From assembly GCA_014529385.2 (NCBI GenBank), contig CM043957.1, positions 87,516,381-87,580,380 on the forward strand: 64,000 bases of DNA. Direction: 5' to 3'. The translations under genes and the position numbers were made by a program. Below the pieces are notes generated by a model. That model ran no database searches, was not told the DNA's origin, and saw only the letters and a program-made list of their open reading frames with translations. Shown here in pieces: positions 36,701-50,192 of this stretch (position 1 is its first letter; the number at the start of each line of letters is the position of its first letter). The DNA comes from Adiantum capillus-veneris. Its lineage: Eukaryota > Streptophyta > Polypodiopsida > Polypodiales > Pteridaceae.

Positions 36701-38325
36701 AGAGCTTGACATACATTCATTGAGATACCATGAAGATTGAAGATTTGGTTGTCGAAGAGCCAACCACCTATCACACCCTAGGTTGATATGATCCATAGCT
36801 CACTTGAGATTTCTATCGACCATGCTATTGGTTTAGAGTTAGATAGGAGTCAGCCATTGAGGGATCTTGAGCCACAAAGTCCATTGACCACATAATCACA
36901 GGATGGTGTCCTTCCTAGACTCATTAATTGTGCTACAGATTCTTTTATCTAACCAATGACCATTAGATAGAGAGCTAGGAGATTGCATATTTTATTGATT
37001 GGAGAGAGTTCTCTTATCCATCCTAGTTGCACTTTACTCTCGACTTGTGCATATTGATTATGGTGTTTTAAATATACTTTTTTTCCTTTTTTTTTTTTTG
37101 GGCCTCTAAGCATCCAAGTATGAAACCTTAGTTTAGGACTTGTTTTTATTTGTATTTAGGTAATAAAACTTTCACTTTTATGTTGATACACCTTTCTAGG
37201 TGGTAGTGTTCATCTTATGAATTTGGAGCATAGATAGACTTGAGCTTTCACATACCATGGATATATTGAGCTCCAACATCACATGTTTCTTTCTAGAGGT
37301 ATCAAGGAGATGCATCACATACCTCCAGGTGTACTACTTTCTATGCTTCATGTTTGTAGACATTTATATTTGTTGATTGTGATTTTTCATGGTTTGATTG
37401 AGTGCATTTAATTATGCTTTGTTATCTACCAATAAAAATGTATAAGTTTTTTCTTGCTTTAGTTAATTGACCTAAACTTTAGTCTTATTGATAAGCCTTG
37501 AAGTTAGTAGGCCGCAACTTTAGGTTAACGCATTCACTTGACTACTAGTCCTAGTTGGTAAAATTATTTGAATATTTGAGACCTTAGGAGTGTTTAAGGC
37601 ATATAAAATTTTGCTCACTAAAACAACAAAGAACACTAGTGAGAATACAAAGGAAATGGAAGCAAAAACAAAAGTGCCACAAGTGTAAAAACTTAAGCTA
37701 AAAGGGAAATCCTCACTTGGATTTGATACTTCACTCACATGTATTGCCTTTGATACTAGAGTCCTATATATTTTCTATGTGGATGCTTTCCTTTGAGAAG
37801 CAAAAAGCCCTTGTGCATACAAAATAAGCACACATTAAATGATTTTGAATTAAAGTGAGAAAATAAAAAAATACAAAAAAGCAAGAAAAATGAAATAAGA
37901 AAGACTTCCTTTAAACTTCAAGAAAAAAATTTCAAGCTTTTGTTTGGAGAGTTGAGAGTCGACACTGAATGACACAATTAGAGAATCTTGCATTTAGATA
38001 ATCCTTCTAATTTAGCTAATATCAAAGTAATTGTTTTAACCTTTAATCATAGCTAACTAAATGATAAACTCATCCATAAGCTCAAAACTCTTGATTAATT
38101 AATTTTGGTAAGTGTAATTTATTTGTTTCTAATGGCAATGTGATATTTCATCATTTTTTGCACTTACGTATTAACACAAATGTGCTTTGCCTTCCCTTTA
38201 TGCTTTATTATCATATGATTGAACTTGCTACCTTATCGACTTTTCTCTTTTGCAGGCACATTCTTCCTCGAGCGTCTACCACCATATGGCTTTGTCAGGG
38301 TTGACAAAGGTTGGGAAGGAGGGAA
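36701..38325 (+). other. Noncoding, probably interior of a family B element
   Basis: No gene. The stretch is AT-rich. It ends with a purine-rich GGTTGGGAAGGAGGGAA that sits directly before the LTR at 38326, so at least its right part is likely the 3' interior of that element. The part before about 37050 may belong to the LINE. Confidence 0.4.
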
Positions 38326-39038
38326 TGATGGAAGCCTCCAACATTAGTAGCCGTTTTCATCTTCTTCATACGCACATTTTTTCATTTGCTATGTATAGAG
38401 TCACGGGCTCTCTACGAGTTCCAAGTTGTATCCATAGAACCGGCCATTTTTTAAACCTTAAGCATATAAGTGAATTGTAGGTCATGTGAAAGGAGAGAGA
38501 TCATTTTGTGTGAAAATGTAGCGCAGAGAAGAAGAAGAACGAGGCTATGGAGCCACATACACTATCTTCAAAAATCAATTAATCTATACATTGAAGTTGA
38601 ATCCTATTGTTTCTCTTTGCTTTTCATTTAAGTTGTGTATTAGTATTTTTATGTGTGTATTAAGAACTAATTTCTCTCTAATCGCTTGATTGTCTATTGT
38701 GTGTTTGATTATGGTCTTGTGTGCATGATTAGTGTAGTGTGTAGATTAGGATTCGTACATATAGCGCTCTAATCATAACCCCATGAGCTTGGGTAAGCTT
38801 GTGCTCAGGATGTGTCTACAAGGATCAGTATGGAATGCAATGAAGAGCATTCCGTGATTAGCCTTTTTATTAGTTCTCTCTCTTTTCTATTTTAGGTGGC
38901 CTCTCATGATTTTTCCCATTCTCAATTCATTGCTCTCACACACTCACCCATGTGTTGCTTCCATGCCCTAGCTAAGTTGCTTATGATCTCTGGATTGATA
39001 ATTTGTTGATTCATTGGAGCTATGCTACAAGTGAGACA
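38326..39038 (+). repeat. LTR of family B (3' LTR)
   Basis: It begins TGATGGAAGCCTCCAAC after a polypurine-like tract and ends AAGTGAGACA, 713 bp. It aligns along its length with 8510-9293, for example CATTTGCTATGTATA, GGTCATGTGAAAGGAGAGA, AAGAACTAATTTCTCTCTAA and CATTGGAGCTATGCTAC. No primer site follows, which fits a 3' LTR. Confidence 0.82.
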
Positions 39039-39793
39039 AAATCAAACGCCTATACTTGGGCAACGAACGAGTTATGCAAGAAAGGGCGATTTTGGAGAGA
39101 ACATGAGTAGGTGTGCATGTGCACCTTCTAAGGAGAACGACACTAGACAGAGGCAAAGGCTAATCCCCCCATATGGGTCCCTCAATTAACATATGTATAA
39201 ATTCAGAGCAACTATAAAATAGAGAGAGAGGCTTATAAATAGATGTATCTCTATTATTAATAGTGGATACTTTTCTATATGCATTTGATCTCCACCATTA
39301 GATCTTCAAAGACAAACCAATGGAACCAATTATTTTATACTGGCCAACCATACAATATACATGAATGTATCATAAGTAAACATCATCGCAAGCATAATTG
39401 CTAAGATGCTTCATGTAGAGCTCAATGAGAAACTAGAGTAAAAATCATACATTGGAAGTAGTGAATATGATGGCTAACTACTCGATTGTGCCCATCATCG
39501 ACAGAGTAAGGAGATCCCCTTGGATGATCTTTAATCAATGCCTACTAATTCTTTTCCTATTCATGTTAATTCTAAGGGCGCTTTGCCCCATGTAGACTGA
39601 AGTGACCTAATTATACTTCACTAGCTCCTCATGTAGCATCAATATCTGTTGCTAATTGAGGACCAATGGGAGTTTTCTTCGTCGAGCTCCTTGACAAAGA
39701 TTCTGATGTGCTACTTTTCTAAAATGATGGTATCCTCTAGCATGTCTAAGTGGAAAGGAATTACATCCATTGGCATTATTTCCTTCTCATTGG

Positions 39794-39841
<48 letters not shown>

Positions 39842-41737
39842 GGTAATTGAGGTCTTCTCCAAGAAGAAGCAAAAGGCACTCATGTGGATTACAAGTTCTT
39901 TATAAAATGCATTCATTAAAGTTAGATCAATTTTGAGAAATTGCAGAAATCTTCCATATTTTGGTATTCTCACCTTTTGAGATGATTGTTCTTATCAATG
40001 CTTAGTCCATTGTTCTAATGCTTAGTCCATTGTTCTATCAATAGGAGAATTTTTCAAGGTCCTATTAAAAATTAGGAATATAGGCTAAGGCAAAAACCTA
40101 AGGTAGCATTAGGGCCTAGTCCTATGGACATGCCATATAGAAGTCTCTCATCATAAACTTTCCATGTGGCACTTAGAGCAATTTTACATGGAGGGTAATG
40201 CCTCGTTTTGCTTGCGTTTGATCTTTAATATGTCTGGGACCTGAAAACTCTATGAGCTTGTAGACCTCTTTCTTAAAAATTAATTTGATAGAGACCTTTG
40301 CCGTTTTTGCCAGAGTTGGCTCTTTCTAGGCTTTGTTGTGCACTAGACAAGCCTCGACACTAAAGCAATGACAAAGGTAGGATACAAAATGCTCAGCGGG
40401 AAAATGAGGACGTGCAAAATTTCTCTTATTTCAATCTTTATTCAAGCATCTACAAATGCTCCTTAGAGTTCGATGCTTTCCTAAGGTCTTATGTAGGTCA
40501 AAATTGCCTACATAATGCATTCTTGGATATGACTCAAGTTCAGGGATGTCTTGGTCAGAATTCCTCTACAATTTGTAAACTTTTTCTTCTTATGATAGGA
40601 AAAGTTTTTTGCTACCAACATTGGCATACCTTTCCTCATTGTAAAGTTAATGAGTCTAAATGGGTGGGTTTTTTTGACCCTACTGTGCACTAAATTTGAT
40701 TGGCTATAGGGATTTACATGGGTAGTGATGGTTTCCTTTCCTACTGTGCACTGGTTTTTGTTATGCACCGTGTACTGAACTTAATTGGCTATAGGAATTT
40801 ACATGGTTCTTAAGGCTGCTATGCCCGATTGCACGCACTTGCAATACTTGGTCTTTTCTTTATTAAAAATAGGTTATACACTACAACTTCTGCATGCTTA
40901 TTGTGCGGTTGTTGCTCCTCTTTATAGATTTGAATATTGATGTTGTACTAGCACTTTAAAGCATGTTATATCTTTTTGGAAAAACTTCATGGTTCGGTTA
41001 GGGCTCTTTGTCACTTGAACTGCTTGAAGAGAAGTTTATGGTAAGAGATTGGCAAAATCTGGGATGATTTGGAGTACATATACCATGATAGATATGTAAT
41101 TTTAAAAAAAACAAATAAAAACTAGCGTGATACTTTATAGGAAATGTAAATGGAACTTTTTATAAAACTTAATTATGTAGAGCTTTCATAAAACTGATAA
41201 AAACTGATGAAAATTTATAATGTAAAAAAAGGGGGGATTCTGACACTTGTATTAGAAGGGGTGATGGCCTTCTAATCAAAATGACACTATTTTACTAAAA
41301 ACTTTGGGTTTTTTTTTTTTAAAAGAGGTAGAAAAACACTTTTTACAAGAATACTATGGACTAAGCTCGTGAGTTAGAAAAAAGTTTTTAAGGTGGACAT
41401 GGATAACAACTGGTATAGTCCATTGATACCTGTAAAAAACATGCAAGGCTAACATATTTGTTGTCTTGTTTGGATGGATGCAGGTAAGGACTCTATCTTA
41501 TCTTGGAAAGTTTTTTTTGGCTAGCAAGCCGTCCAACTCTAGATTACACATGTACCTACTGCTTGGGAAGTTCTTTTGTTAAACTGTATATTGGAATGGT
41601 GCTTCATTCCTACAATCATTGTACAAAATTAATTCTAAGACTGAACTGTTTTGTACTTATCATCTCCTTTGTTCTAAAGACAGCTCTCTTTTGAATGTAA
41701 AAAGTTCAATTATGTCTTATTATCTGTAGTAGAACAA

Positions 41738-41738
<1 letters not shown>
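39039..41738. other. Intergenic, no gene recognised
   Basis: Reading frames are short and unlike any family I know. A (GA)n microsatellite sits at 39797-39838. ATGCTTAGTCCATTGTTCT is tandemly repeated at about 39998 and 40018. GGCTATAGG.ATTTACATGG occurs twice (about 40703 and 40787). Confidence 0.5.
39797..39838. repeat. (GA)n microsatellite
   Basis: About 21 GA units, followed by ATGAGGTAATTGAGGTCTTC. This is a weak match to the reverse complement of the LINE 3' end seen elsewhere. Confidence 0.95.

Positions 41739-41779
<41 letters not shown>
41739..41779. repeat. (CA)n microsatellite
   Basis: About 20 CA units followed by a T run and TGTGTGTG, so a short hairpin could form at its right edge. 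Confidence 0.95.
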
Positions 41780-41781
<2 letters not shown>

Positions 41782-41959
41782 TTTTTGTGTGTGTAAATAT
41801 TTAGATAAATTTACAACTGGGAAACCTCAAAGTGATAAAAACCCATCAGAAAGATCAGATACAATGGGAAGAACACGAAAGTGTTCCGCAATGTAAAGGC
41901 TCTAAAAGCAAACGTAGAAGATCCGGGGATGTGTCCCCAACATCAAGGGCAAAATGTAA

Positions 41960-43645
41960 GGATTTCCTAAGTGAAATCTTGAACGAAGACAAGGGATCCC
42001 ATCATGGTGATGGAACATGCAAAAATTGTGTTGATGCCACCAAGACCATAGAGTCCAAAATGTAACCCATTTAAAGAAGACCACAAAATATTGAAGGGAA
42101 GTGGGGAGAATGCCAAAAGCCTAGAACCGTTTGTATAAAAGTGTCGAGGGAAAGCAAAGGTGCATACAGAGTGATATGCGGTCAAGGAAGGCCTTGGTGA
42201 TGTGACAATCCCAAAGCAGGTGCTTGAGAGTATCATCATAGGTTGAACATCTGACATAACGAGAAGAACCGATGTGACATGCACTAATAAGGAGAGTTCC
42301 AACATGGAGAACTCCCAACAAACAGTGCCAAAGGAACAAACACTCCTTTTGTGGCAAGGATCTTCTAAATAGCAGTAAGAGCCTATCTCCAACATAGATC
42401 AGATTTATGCAACGACCATACCACATAACAACGGTCAGCCAATGAAGACTCATGCAAGAGAGAAGCATAAATGCTATGGGCAAAAATGGAAACAAAAGGA
42501 GTGTCCCATAAAGTCCAGTCCAACATACGTCATCCATAGGCTAGTGGCGAAACGGGCAAGAAAATAGCTAGCATGCTCCAAGTCTGACGATAATGCATGC
42601 CCAAACCAAAGCGTATATTTTCTTGAGAAAAATGAAACATATTCCCAGACGTGTCAACCACATCATCCACCGATGCCTTGGCAAGAGAGAAAGTATGCCT
42701 GTCATGACGAGCAGTCAACAAGAGTAAGAGAGAATGCCCTACTTCAATGAATGCTTTCCAAGTGAAGCGAATTCCCATTTAATTGTTGTCTGCTCTGCCA
42801 TGATAGGCAACCAGGAATATGACCGATCATCTTGCGAAACACAATCTTCAAAACGGAGGTCTGCCACTGACCAAAGGAAAAAGTGGTAACATGTTGACAT
42901 AGTGAGGCAATCATGACTGTCCAAGGCTGAGATGCCTACGCAAGGGTTGGTAATAACATGGCCTTCCTCGCAAGAGTGTGGCTGCGAAGATCCAAAATAT
43001 TCAGCCCCGCAAAACACTTCGGAGTGCAAAGTTTCTCCGTTGATAACAAACAGAACACTTTCTTTTGAGAATCAATGTGCCACAAATGAGATACAATAGT
43101 AGACATGAGCGATGTGAGGCGAGGATAAGGCCAATTTCACACAAGCAAGTAGAAGTGAACATATGCCATCATGACGCTCTAGACAATACGAAGCAAAACA
43201 AGTAATGGCCATGTGGACAATTTTAATAGTGTAATTTGACATTCAAATAATGTATAACCCAATCCACTTGCTGAGTAGTAGTCACTTTCTAACCAATAGT
43301 ATACCCTAAGTGTTTGGCAATCACATGCGGATCAAGAATATCTTGGGCAACAAAAGATGATGCCAATCACTCATATTGAGAGGCAGGAGTTTGGATTTTT
43401 GAAAATTAACCTTAAGGCTTGCTAGAAGCCCAAACATATCCAATGCCTGCATAATCTCTCGCTAGTCATCCTGGTTATTGTGAGGCTTGAACAACGAGTC
43501 ATCAACATAAGCCTACCCAATAAAGTCATTTCTAGAGGGTAATTGCAACCCATGAAGACAACCAAGGAAAGTCAAGTGATCCAAATGCAACAACAAGGGG
43601 CGAGTGGCAATGCCATACAATAAGGCACACACACACATGCGCAAA
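41960..43645 (-). pseudogene. L1-type LINE: RT end and zf-RVT domain, minus strand
   Basis: The minus strand reads, from high to low coordinates: LYGIATRPLLLHLDHLTFLG and HGLQLPSRNDFIG (43513-43640); AYVDDSL for the RT catalytic YADD box (about 43505); ASLKVNFQKSKLLPL (about 43395); and, at 42150-42400, LWHCLLGVLHVGTLLISACH..SSRYVRCSTYDDTLKHLLWDC. The last is the Cys/His zf-RVT domain found C-terminal to RT in plant L1 elements. Frames are broken by stops and shifts. It differs from the (TC)n-tailed LINE family of this window. Confidence 0.82.
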
Positions 43646-43654
43646 TACACACTC

Positions 43655-46045
43655 ACACACAGACTTGCATTTTTTGGGGCACCCCACCTGGCATACATAT
43701 CAATCAAAGCATGGCCAAGAACATCTTTCTCCAAGAGCCCCTAAGGTCATAGGATTTTGAGGTGCAAGCATAGGTTCGAGAAAGGCCTTCCCTTTGCATA
43801 CGTGAAAATAGCTTAAAGCTTCCTTGCAATAGCCACAATGGGTATATCTTGCAACCAGCATGTTCGAGTGATGACATTCAGAGAAGAAGTCCATGAAGAA
43901 CTTCTTGTCCTTTCATGATTGCACAACATTTCGCATACAAATTGACCAAAGCACTAGCAAGAACATCTTTCTCCAACGATCCTTTGGAGCAATGCTATCA
44001 TTAATTTTCTTAACCATGTCAACATCTTGTGTAAGGTTACAAGCCTTCAAGATGCAAATTGGCCTTCGACTTGGTGCGTTGCAGGCGTGTTCATGCAGCC
44101 TGGAGCTAGAGCCTTACCCTCACCCTCATTGCTCAACCAATTTCCCAATGGCTGCGGACATTCCTAGCCCCTCCAGCTCCCTTTGTAGCAGCGTATGTGA
44201 TGATTTACCTCCTACTCCTTTGATTGATGGGTGCCTAGGTTTCTTAATCGATGAAAAAAGGAGGCACCTGCAACCCACCTAGCTATTCAAAACCGCAATC
44301 TCCTTGCTCAAGATGGCAAGCCGTGCCCTCTCAGTTAACCCTTATTGCTTGCTAGTTGCACTTGAATAGATCACCTTTGCTTGGTGCAAACCAATAGCCA
44401 CGTGACTGTTCAGTCTGCACGCCATAGTCAACGCACTCCAAGAGACCACTTTCTACAAGAAGCTGATCCAAAACTTTTTGTGAGAGTTCTAGATTCACTA
44501 TACATACCAACCAAAGCACCTCTGAGCACACCATGTTTTACCTAGAGCCTTAGATTAGCGACCTCATTATGAATAAACTTTTCCAAGGTGATGTCTAGCA
44601 TTGCATAGGTGATTGAATCTAAAGAAATGGCTTTTCGATTAACATATGATAAAAATAGATACAAAATTCCACAGGTTGACAAGGTGCATGCATAGGTAAT
44701 TCCATTTGTAGGGGGCCCTTTTCGCTTCACATTTGGTGAGAATAGTCGAGAGTTTTCTTGCCACAACATTTGCAAAGGGGCCCTTTTCGCTTCGCATTTG
44801 GTGAAAACAGTTTAGAGTTTCCTTGCCACAACCATTTATAGAGGGGCCCTTTTCACTTTGCATTTGGTGAAATCAAGATCTTCCTTGCCACAACCATGCT
44901 GGGCATATCCTGCAATCAACACACTCCAAGAGACAAAATCCCGAGTAGGGAGCTCATCTAGAACTTTTTGAGCTTTTGTGAGGGCACCACATTTAGCATA
45001 CATATTGACCAAAGGATTTTCAAGCACAACATGTTTCTTAACCAGCCCTTGACTGGCAACCTCATCATGAACACTATCGCCCATGACAATGTCTTGCACA
45101 ATGCCATATGCATTCAAGGTTCATACATAAGTATTGCATCAAGAGAGACCCTTTTTGTTTCACATCTTGTGAAAACAATCCTGACCTTCTTTGTCACAAA
45201 CATGTTGGCCATATGTTGCAATCAATGCACTCCAAGAGACCACATTCTAGGCAGGAAGTTGAACCAAAACTTCTTGAGGGAGTGCCACATTTGGTATACA
45301 TATTGACCAAAGCACATCCGAGCACAACATGTTTCTCGAATAGCCCCTGTTGCACCATGACTCAAACAATATATACACTCTCTCAACAAAGAGTGCTTTA
45401 TGAAGTACACAACATTTGGCATACATGTCAACCAAGGCAGTGCCAAATACAACGTTTTTTTCAAGAGGCCCTACCTAACAATATCATCGTGAATTATTTT
45501 GCCCATATCAGCATCTTGCATAATGCCACATGCCTTCAAGATACAAGCATACGTGATTGCATTTCGAGAGCTGACCTCTCTTTCCATCTGCTGAAAATAG
45601 CCTAGACCTTATTGGCCATGCCTCTGTTGGGCATATCCCGTGATCAATGCATTCCAAAAGATGACATTTTGGACAGGAAGCTCCACAAGAACTTTTTGTG
45701 CTTTATGAAGTACACCATATTTGGCATACATGTTGACCAAGGCAGTGCCAAGCACGACATTTTTTGTCAATAGCCCTTGACTAACAATATCATCGTGATT
45801 TTGCCCATACCAACATCTTGCATGATACCAGATGCCTTCAAGATGCATGTGTAGGTGATTGCATTTGGAGAGATGCCCTCTCTTTGCACCTACAAAAAAG
45901 AGCACATAGCTTCCTGGCCCTGACCTAATTGGGCATATCCTGCAGTCAATGCACTCCAAGAGACAACATTTTGGAGAGGAAGCTCGTCAAGGACTTGTTG
46001 CGCTCAGATAAGTACACCACACTTGACATACATATTGACTAACGT
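43655..46045 (-). pseudogene. Decayed pentatricopeptide-repeat (PPR) gene
   Basis: Successive minus-strand frames carry PPR repeats, for example HDEVASQGLVKKHVVLENPL (45060), VNMYAKCGALTKAQKVLDEL and FVSWSVLIAGYAQHG (44920-45000), TALVNMYAKYGVLHKAQKVL (about 45720) and IFWNALITGYAQQRHGQ (45620). Further fragments are at 45222-45464, 44352-44863, 43890-44080 and 43660-43890. Plant PPR proteins bind organellar RNA for editing or processing. No frame is longer than about 120 residues and each repeat block is interrupted, so this is dead. The near-repetition of blocks suggests internal duplication during decay or several merged copies. Confidence 0.85.
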
Positions 46046-46180
46046 GTTGGCTAAGTATGTTATTATGAACTAACCCACTATCGTGAATATCAACATGTAT
46101 CCTGCTGCCTCTCTCTCTCTCTCATTACATGAAAGAGCTTCACACATCGTGATGAATTTACACAATCTTTTATTAGATTA

Positions 46181-46329
<149 letters not shown>

Positions 46330-46399
46330 GTTTTGACTTCTCTCTCTCATTGTTTTTTAGGGTTTCATCACCACTTTTTGCTATTTTTATAAGCGTCCT

Positions 46400-46911
46400 A
46401 CACTAAAGAAGACAAGGATAGTCCTTGGGGATGACCTCACACTCTCACAACTTGCTCATATGCGAGAAGTTATGCCTGAGATAAGGACAACCGAGAGAAA
46501 GGTAAGTTTTCCTTCTATAGAGATGGATGAGTGGTTATTATGGAGAGGCGCTTGCATGACAGTGCGAGACCTATGGGACCACACTCAAAGTTGCATCTAT
46601 ATGGCTTGATGTGGGTGCTTTTGAGGATAGTTTCATTGGGAGAGACATCATCTTCTACTCTGAGACACATCAAGCCCCTAGGCAATGTATGCTACATGTC
46701 AGCATATACAAATGGGAGATAGCTTGAAATCAAGAGACTCGATCAGAGAACAGAGGACGGGGCTCAGAGGGAGTGGCGGTCTTATTCTGGGAGGAGTGGC
46801 ATCCATTGATACATATAGACCACAGGGATGAGCAGGCTAGGTACATATGGGTGAGACTGAGGGTAGAGATAGGTAGATACCTCTACATTGCTATTTGCTA
46901 CCTTTTACGAG
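46400..46911 (+). pseudogene. LINE endonuclease fragment
   Basis: A frame from about 46772 reads VAVLFWEEWHPLIHIDHRDE then QARYIWVRLRVEIGRYLYIA and ICYLL. This is the counterpart of the endonuclease segment at about 6330-6420 of the (TC)n-tailed LINE. It breaks off at about 46911, where chromovirus integrase sequence starts. The part before 46770 is noncoding or too decayed to read. Confidence 0.7.
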
Positions 46912-48164
46912 TCACTGCGGCATAGCTACCACCTTGAAAGGTGTGGAGAGATACTTCTTTTGGCCGGGACTCAAGAAGGATGTGGATGATTTTGTACGCA
47001 GTTGCTTGGTATGTGAGAAGGTCAAGTTTGACAGGCATAAAGCACAGGGATTATTACAGCCTTTACCCATACCCACCCACCCCTGGGAAAGTATTGCAAT
47101 GGATTTCATTTTTGATCTCCTGAGAACACAAAGTGGGCACAATGGTATCTAGAGTGTTATTGAGAGATTTAGCAAGCAAGCTCATTTCATTCCAGTAAAG
47201 AAAACAGTCAAGCTGAATCACTTAGCGAGATTGTTTGTGGCCCAGATCTTCAGATTACATGGCATGCCTGAGACGATTGTCTCCGACAAAGACCCTAGAT
47301 TCACTAGTTTTTTTTGGAAGACTATTTGGGAGAACATTGGCACGCAGTTGCAGTTCTCGTCATCTTTCCACCCCCAGACTGACGGACAATCAAAGATTGC
47401 TAATTCAGTGGTACTAGATTTATTGAAGTCTTACATCTTGGATTAGAAGACTCAATGGGAAAAGTATTTACCTTTGGTGGAATTTGCCTACAATAACACG
47501 ATACACTCTTCAACAGGGAAGGCGCCATTTGAGATTATTGAAGATGCTACGAAGGTTCAACCCTTCCTAAGCAAGAAAGATAAGATTTTTGAAGCCGATG
47601 AGTATACACGGGACTTGGATACAGCTTTTGCCAAAGTCCGGGAGGCTTTGCAGAAATCTCAAGAAAGACACAAAAAGGCAATAGATCGACATTGTCATCG
47701 CGGCTTGAAAGTAAAGGAGAACGATTGGGTGCTCTTATGTTTTGAGAAGGCACACCTGAGAAAGAAAAAGGGAAAGTAACGGCTTTTTCCAAAGCTTAGC
47801 ATGAGATACTATGGACCTTTGCATATTTTCAAAAAGATAAATGATGTCTCCTTTCGATTGAAGTTGCCTGATACGTGGAGGATTCACAATGCTTTTCATG
47901 TGATTTCTTGAAGCCTTTTAAAGGCGATGTGCCCGATGATGGGGAGCTGATGAGCAACCCGAAGTGGAGAAAAACGAGGAGATACTCGTTCTAGAACAGA
48001 TTTTGGCACATAAAGAAAGAAAGGTAAAAGGTAAAATGATAAGGCGGTTCTTGGTTAAATTCAAGAACTATCCTGCATTGGATACGAAGTGGATGGAGCA
48101 GGAGCACTTGGCAGATACTTCTCAGATTGTGAACCTTTACCTTGAAGCTTTTGGTTTAGCATAG
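46912..48164 (+). pseudogene. Chromovirus integrase and chromodomain (3' half of pol)
   Basis: The frame starts inside the integrase zinc region (HCGIATTLKGVERYFFWPGL, 46912-46972; CLVCEKVK at about 47010). It continues through [30 protein letters not shown] and [20 protein letters not shown] (about 47475-47530). It ends with a chromodomain, RRFLVKFKNYPALDTKWMEQ (about 48040-48100), and LYLEAFGLA before TAG. It is clearly related to the pol at 15988-20967 but has stops at about 47150, 47443 and 47777 and a frameshift near 47905. Gag, protease, RT and RNase H are missing. Confidence 0.92.
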
Positions 48165-48754
48165 TCTATTCCAAAATTGAACCCCGAACTCAGCTAGGCG
48201 GAATTTGGTATAGTGGGTATGCACAAGAGGGGAGTCGCTCCACTCCTTTGTCAACAGATTGCCCCGATTTTTGATACTAAAGTCACTGATGCCTCTTTTG
48301 AGTTTCAACGATATTGTGAGCTGACAGTATTCTGCTGTATGACTTTATGAACTGGAATTCCCGATAATATGATACTGATTTGTTCTTGACTTGTTTAAGT
48401 GCAGGGACTGATAGACGAAATGACTGCAACATTTCAGTCTGAACGGTCTCTATAGACATGGTTGCAATAAGGATTAGTCAATCGGGCATCTATGAGGTCC
48501 TGAGTGGATCTAGATGCGATTGCTAAATACGTTGCCAATTAATCATGGTCTGAGATCCGAATGAATTTTTGAATGTGATTTGTCATGTGATGTCAAATGA
48601 TGTCCTTTAATGTGATTGTCAATTGGTACATGTGCTAGATGCGTATTCCTAATGCGTCGGTACTAACAGTCAGTGTCTGCTAAGACAGTTTATGGCTTCT
48701 GTCTGTTTTGCAGGCTTAATCGAGGGCGATTACAATGTTTTCAAGAGGGGGGTA
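48165..48754 (+). other. Noncoding 3' region and polypurine tract of the second chromovirus
   Basis: No frame of note. It ends in TTTTCAAGAGGGGGG (48738-48752), the polypurine tract, directly before the LTR. The layout equals 20968-21539 of the intact element. Confidence 0.75.
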
Positions 48755-49230
48755 TATCACAAACCAGTGATTTGGCATAACCCTAGGGTTGCAGACCAGA
48801 CACACACTCGATGGCTGTAGATTTTCGTGAATCACGCTTGCTGACGCGGTATGCTTTTTGGAATTTACATTGAATGCTGACGTGGCATGACTGTACGGCA
48901 ATCCCCGTGTTTTGCGATGCTTTTTTTCGGGCAGTTGTATGGATTGGCATCCCTTGTAAAACTTTAAAAGTGTGGGCAAGGCTCTCACTCTGGAGAGCAA
49001 CTGGACGCAGAATCTGAGAGTGAGACCCTCCCACTCCCTTGTACTTTAATTTGAGCACAAATTTAATACAAAAATAAATACCGAAAGGGGCGCCAGTCTT
49101 TGGAGCCAATATCTCTAGGCAGGAAACTCCATCGGGCGTGTCGAATCAATTGTGAACTATGAACTGTTTTGAAGTGAATCTCTGTTGTGTTGCGATAGAA
49201 TCTTGACTTGGAGTGTCCAAGTTTGTTACA
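48755..49230 (+). repeat. 3' LTR of the second chromovirus
   Basis: It starts TATCAC (TGTCAC in the relative, so TG has become TA) and ends TTTGTTACA, about 476 bp. Much shorter than LTR-A, but the AATAAATACCGAAAGGGGCG block (49072) is shared with it. An inverted, partial copy is at 50193-50430; its matching edge (TGTAACAAAC) fixes the right border. Confidence 0.78.
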
Positions 49231-49310
49231 CTCTTCTTGTTGACTTAGGGTAACTTGGTAAGGGAGCTGGAGCCTTGGTTTGGAGCAGGACTGCCAGTAT
49301 CATATCAAGC

Positions 49311-50030
49311 TCATGATTTCTTGGTGTTCAGGTGGTAACTCATCTTGTAGAGAGTTTGTGTAGCAATATTTATACATATCAGAGAACTCGGTCTTTGTTT
49401 GATTGATACTTGAAGCACACTTTTTTGTAGAGATATCCATCTCTCATGCAAAATTAAGTAGGGTAAAACACACTTCCTCATTCCTTTTTTGATACAGATA
49501 GTAGGAGTTTGTGAATCACCGATGTTTGCATAAACCAAAAACTTTTTGCCGTCTACTTGGAAAGAGAGGGTCTTTTCCACAAAATTTAGGATCGAATGTA
49601 TCCAATAATGCCAAGGCATCCCCAGGATGACATCAAACCCATTTAGTGGTGCCATCAAATTCTTCTTATAATCGCCAATGCGTAATTTGAGATGTCCTCC
49701 TTGGATTGAATTCCAACTCTTGGTCATTCCCTCAAAAGCAAGGCATAGTCGTTCAATAGCGTCGAAGCAGATGAAATTGTTGGAAGAACCGCGATCATAT
49801 AAGATGAGAACTCTTTGATTGTTAAGGCTTTCCCAACCTTTTAAAAGTTGGTGGCACTTTTCTTTTTCTTGTTGAGTGTGACCTTGCAGTGTGCACATTA
49901 GGGATGTTATCAGAACTTGAAGGAAATGGATCCTTCTTACAAAGGGGCAATCGGGTTCTGTTCTGGACTTGATTGAGAGAGAAGAAGCTTGCTGTTTTTT
50001 TCTTCTTCTTCTTCAACACTTTTGGAGCAA
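49311..50030 (-). pseudogene. Gypsy protease fragment, minus strand
   Basis: The 195-residue frame (49898 down to 49311) has RVLILYDRGSSNNFI at the protease active site (DRG in place of DTG/DSG) and FDVILGMPWHYWIHSILNF. This is the usual ILGxxWL region and link toward RT in chromoviruses. It resembles residues about 540-690 of the polyprotein at 15988-20967. The higher-coordinate part (to 50030) is Lys- and Ser-rich linker. Confidence 0.8.
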
Positions 50031-50192
50031 GTTCCTATGGCTATGTTTTCTTTGAGGAGATGGATTGGAAGATTTGTTGTGCCTTTTGCAAATTCACCTC
50101 TTCCTTGGAATTGTCGACAGAGCTACCTATCCGATGGGTAGCAAGTTCATGATTCTGTGACGGGTTTTAGGGTTAGGGTTTCTACATCGAGG

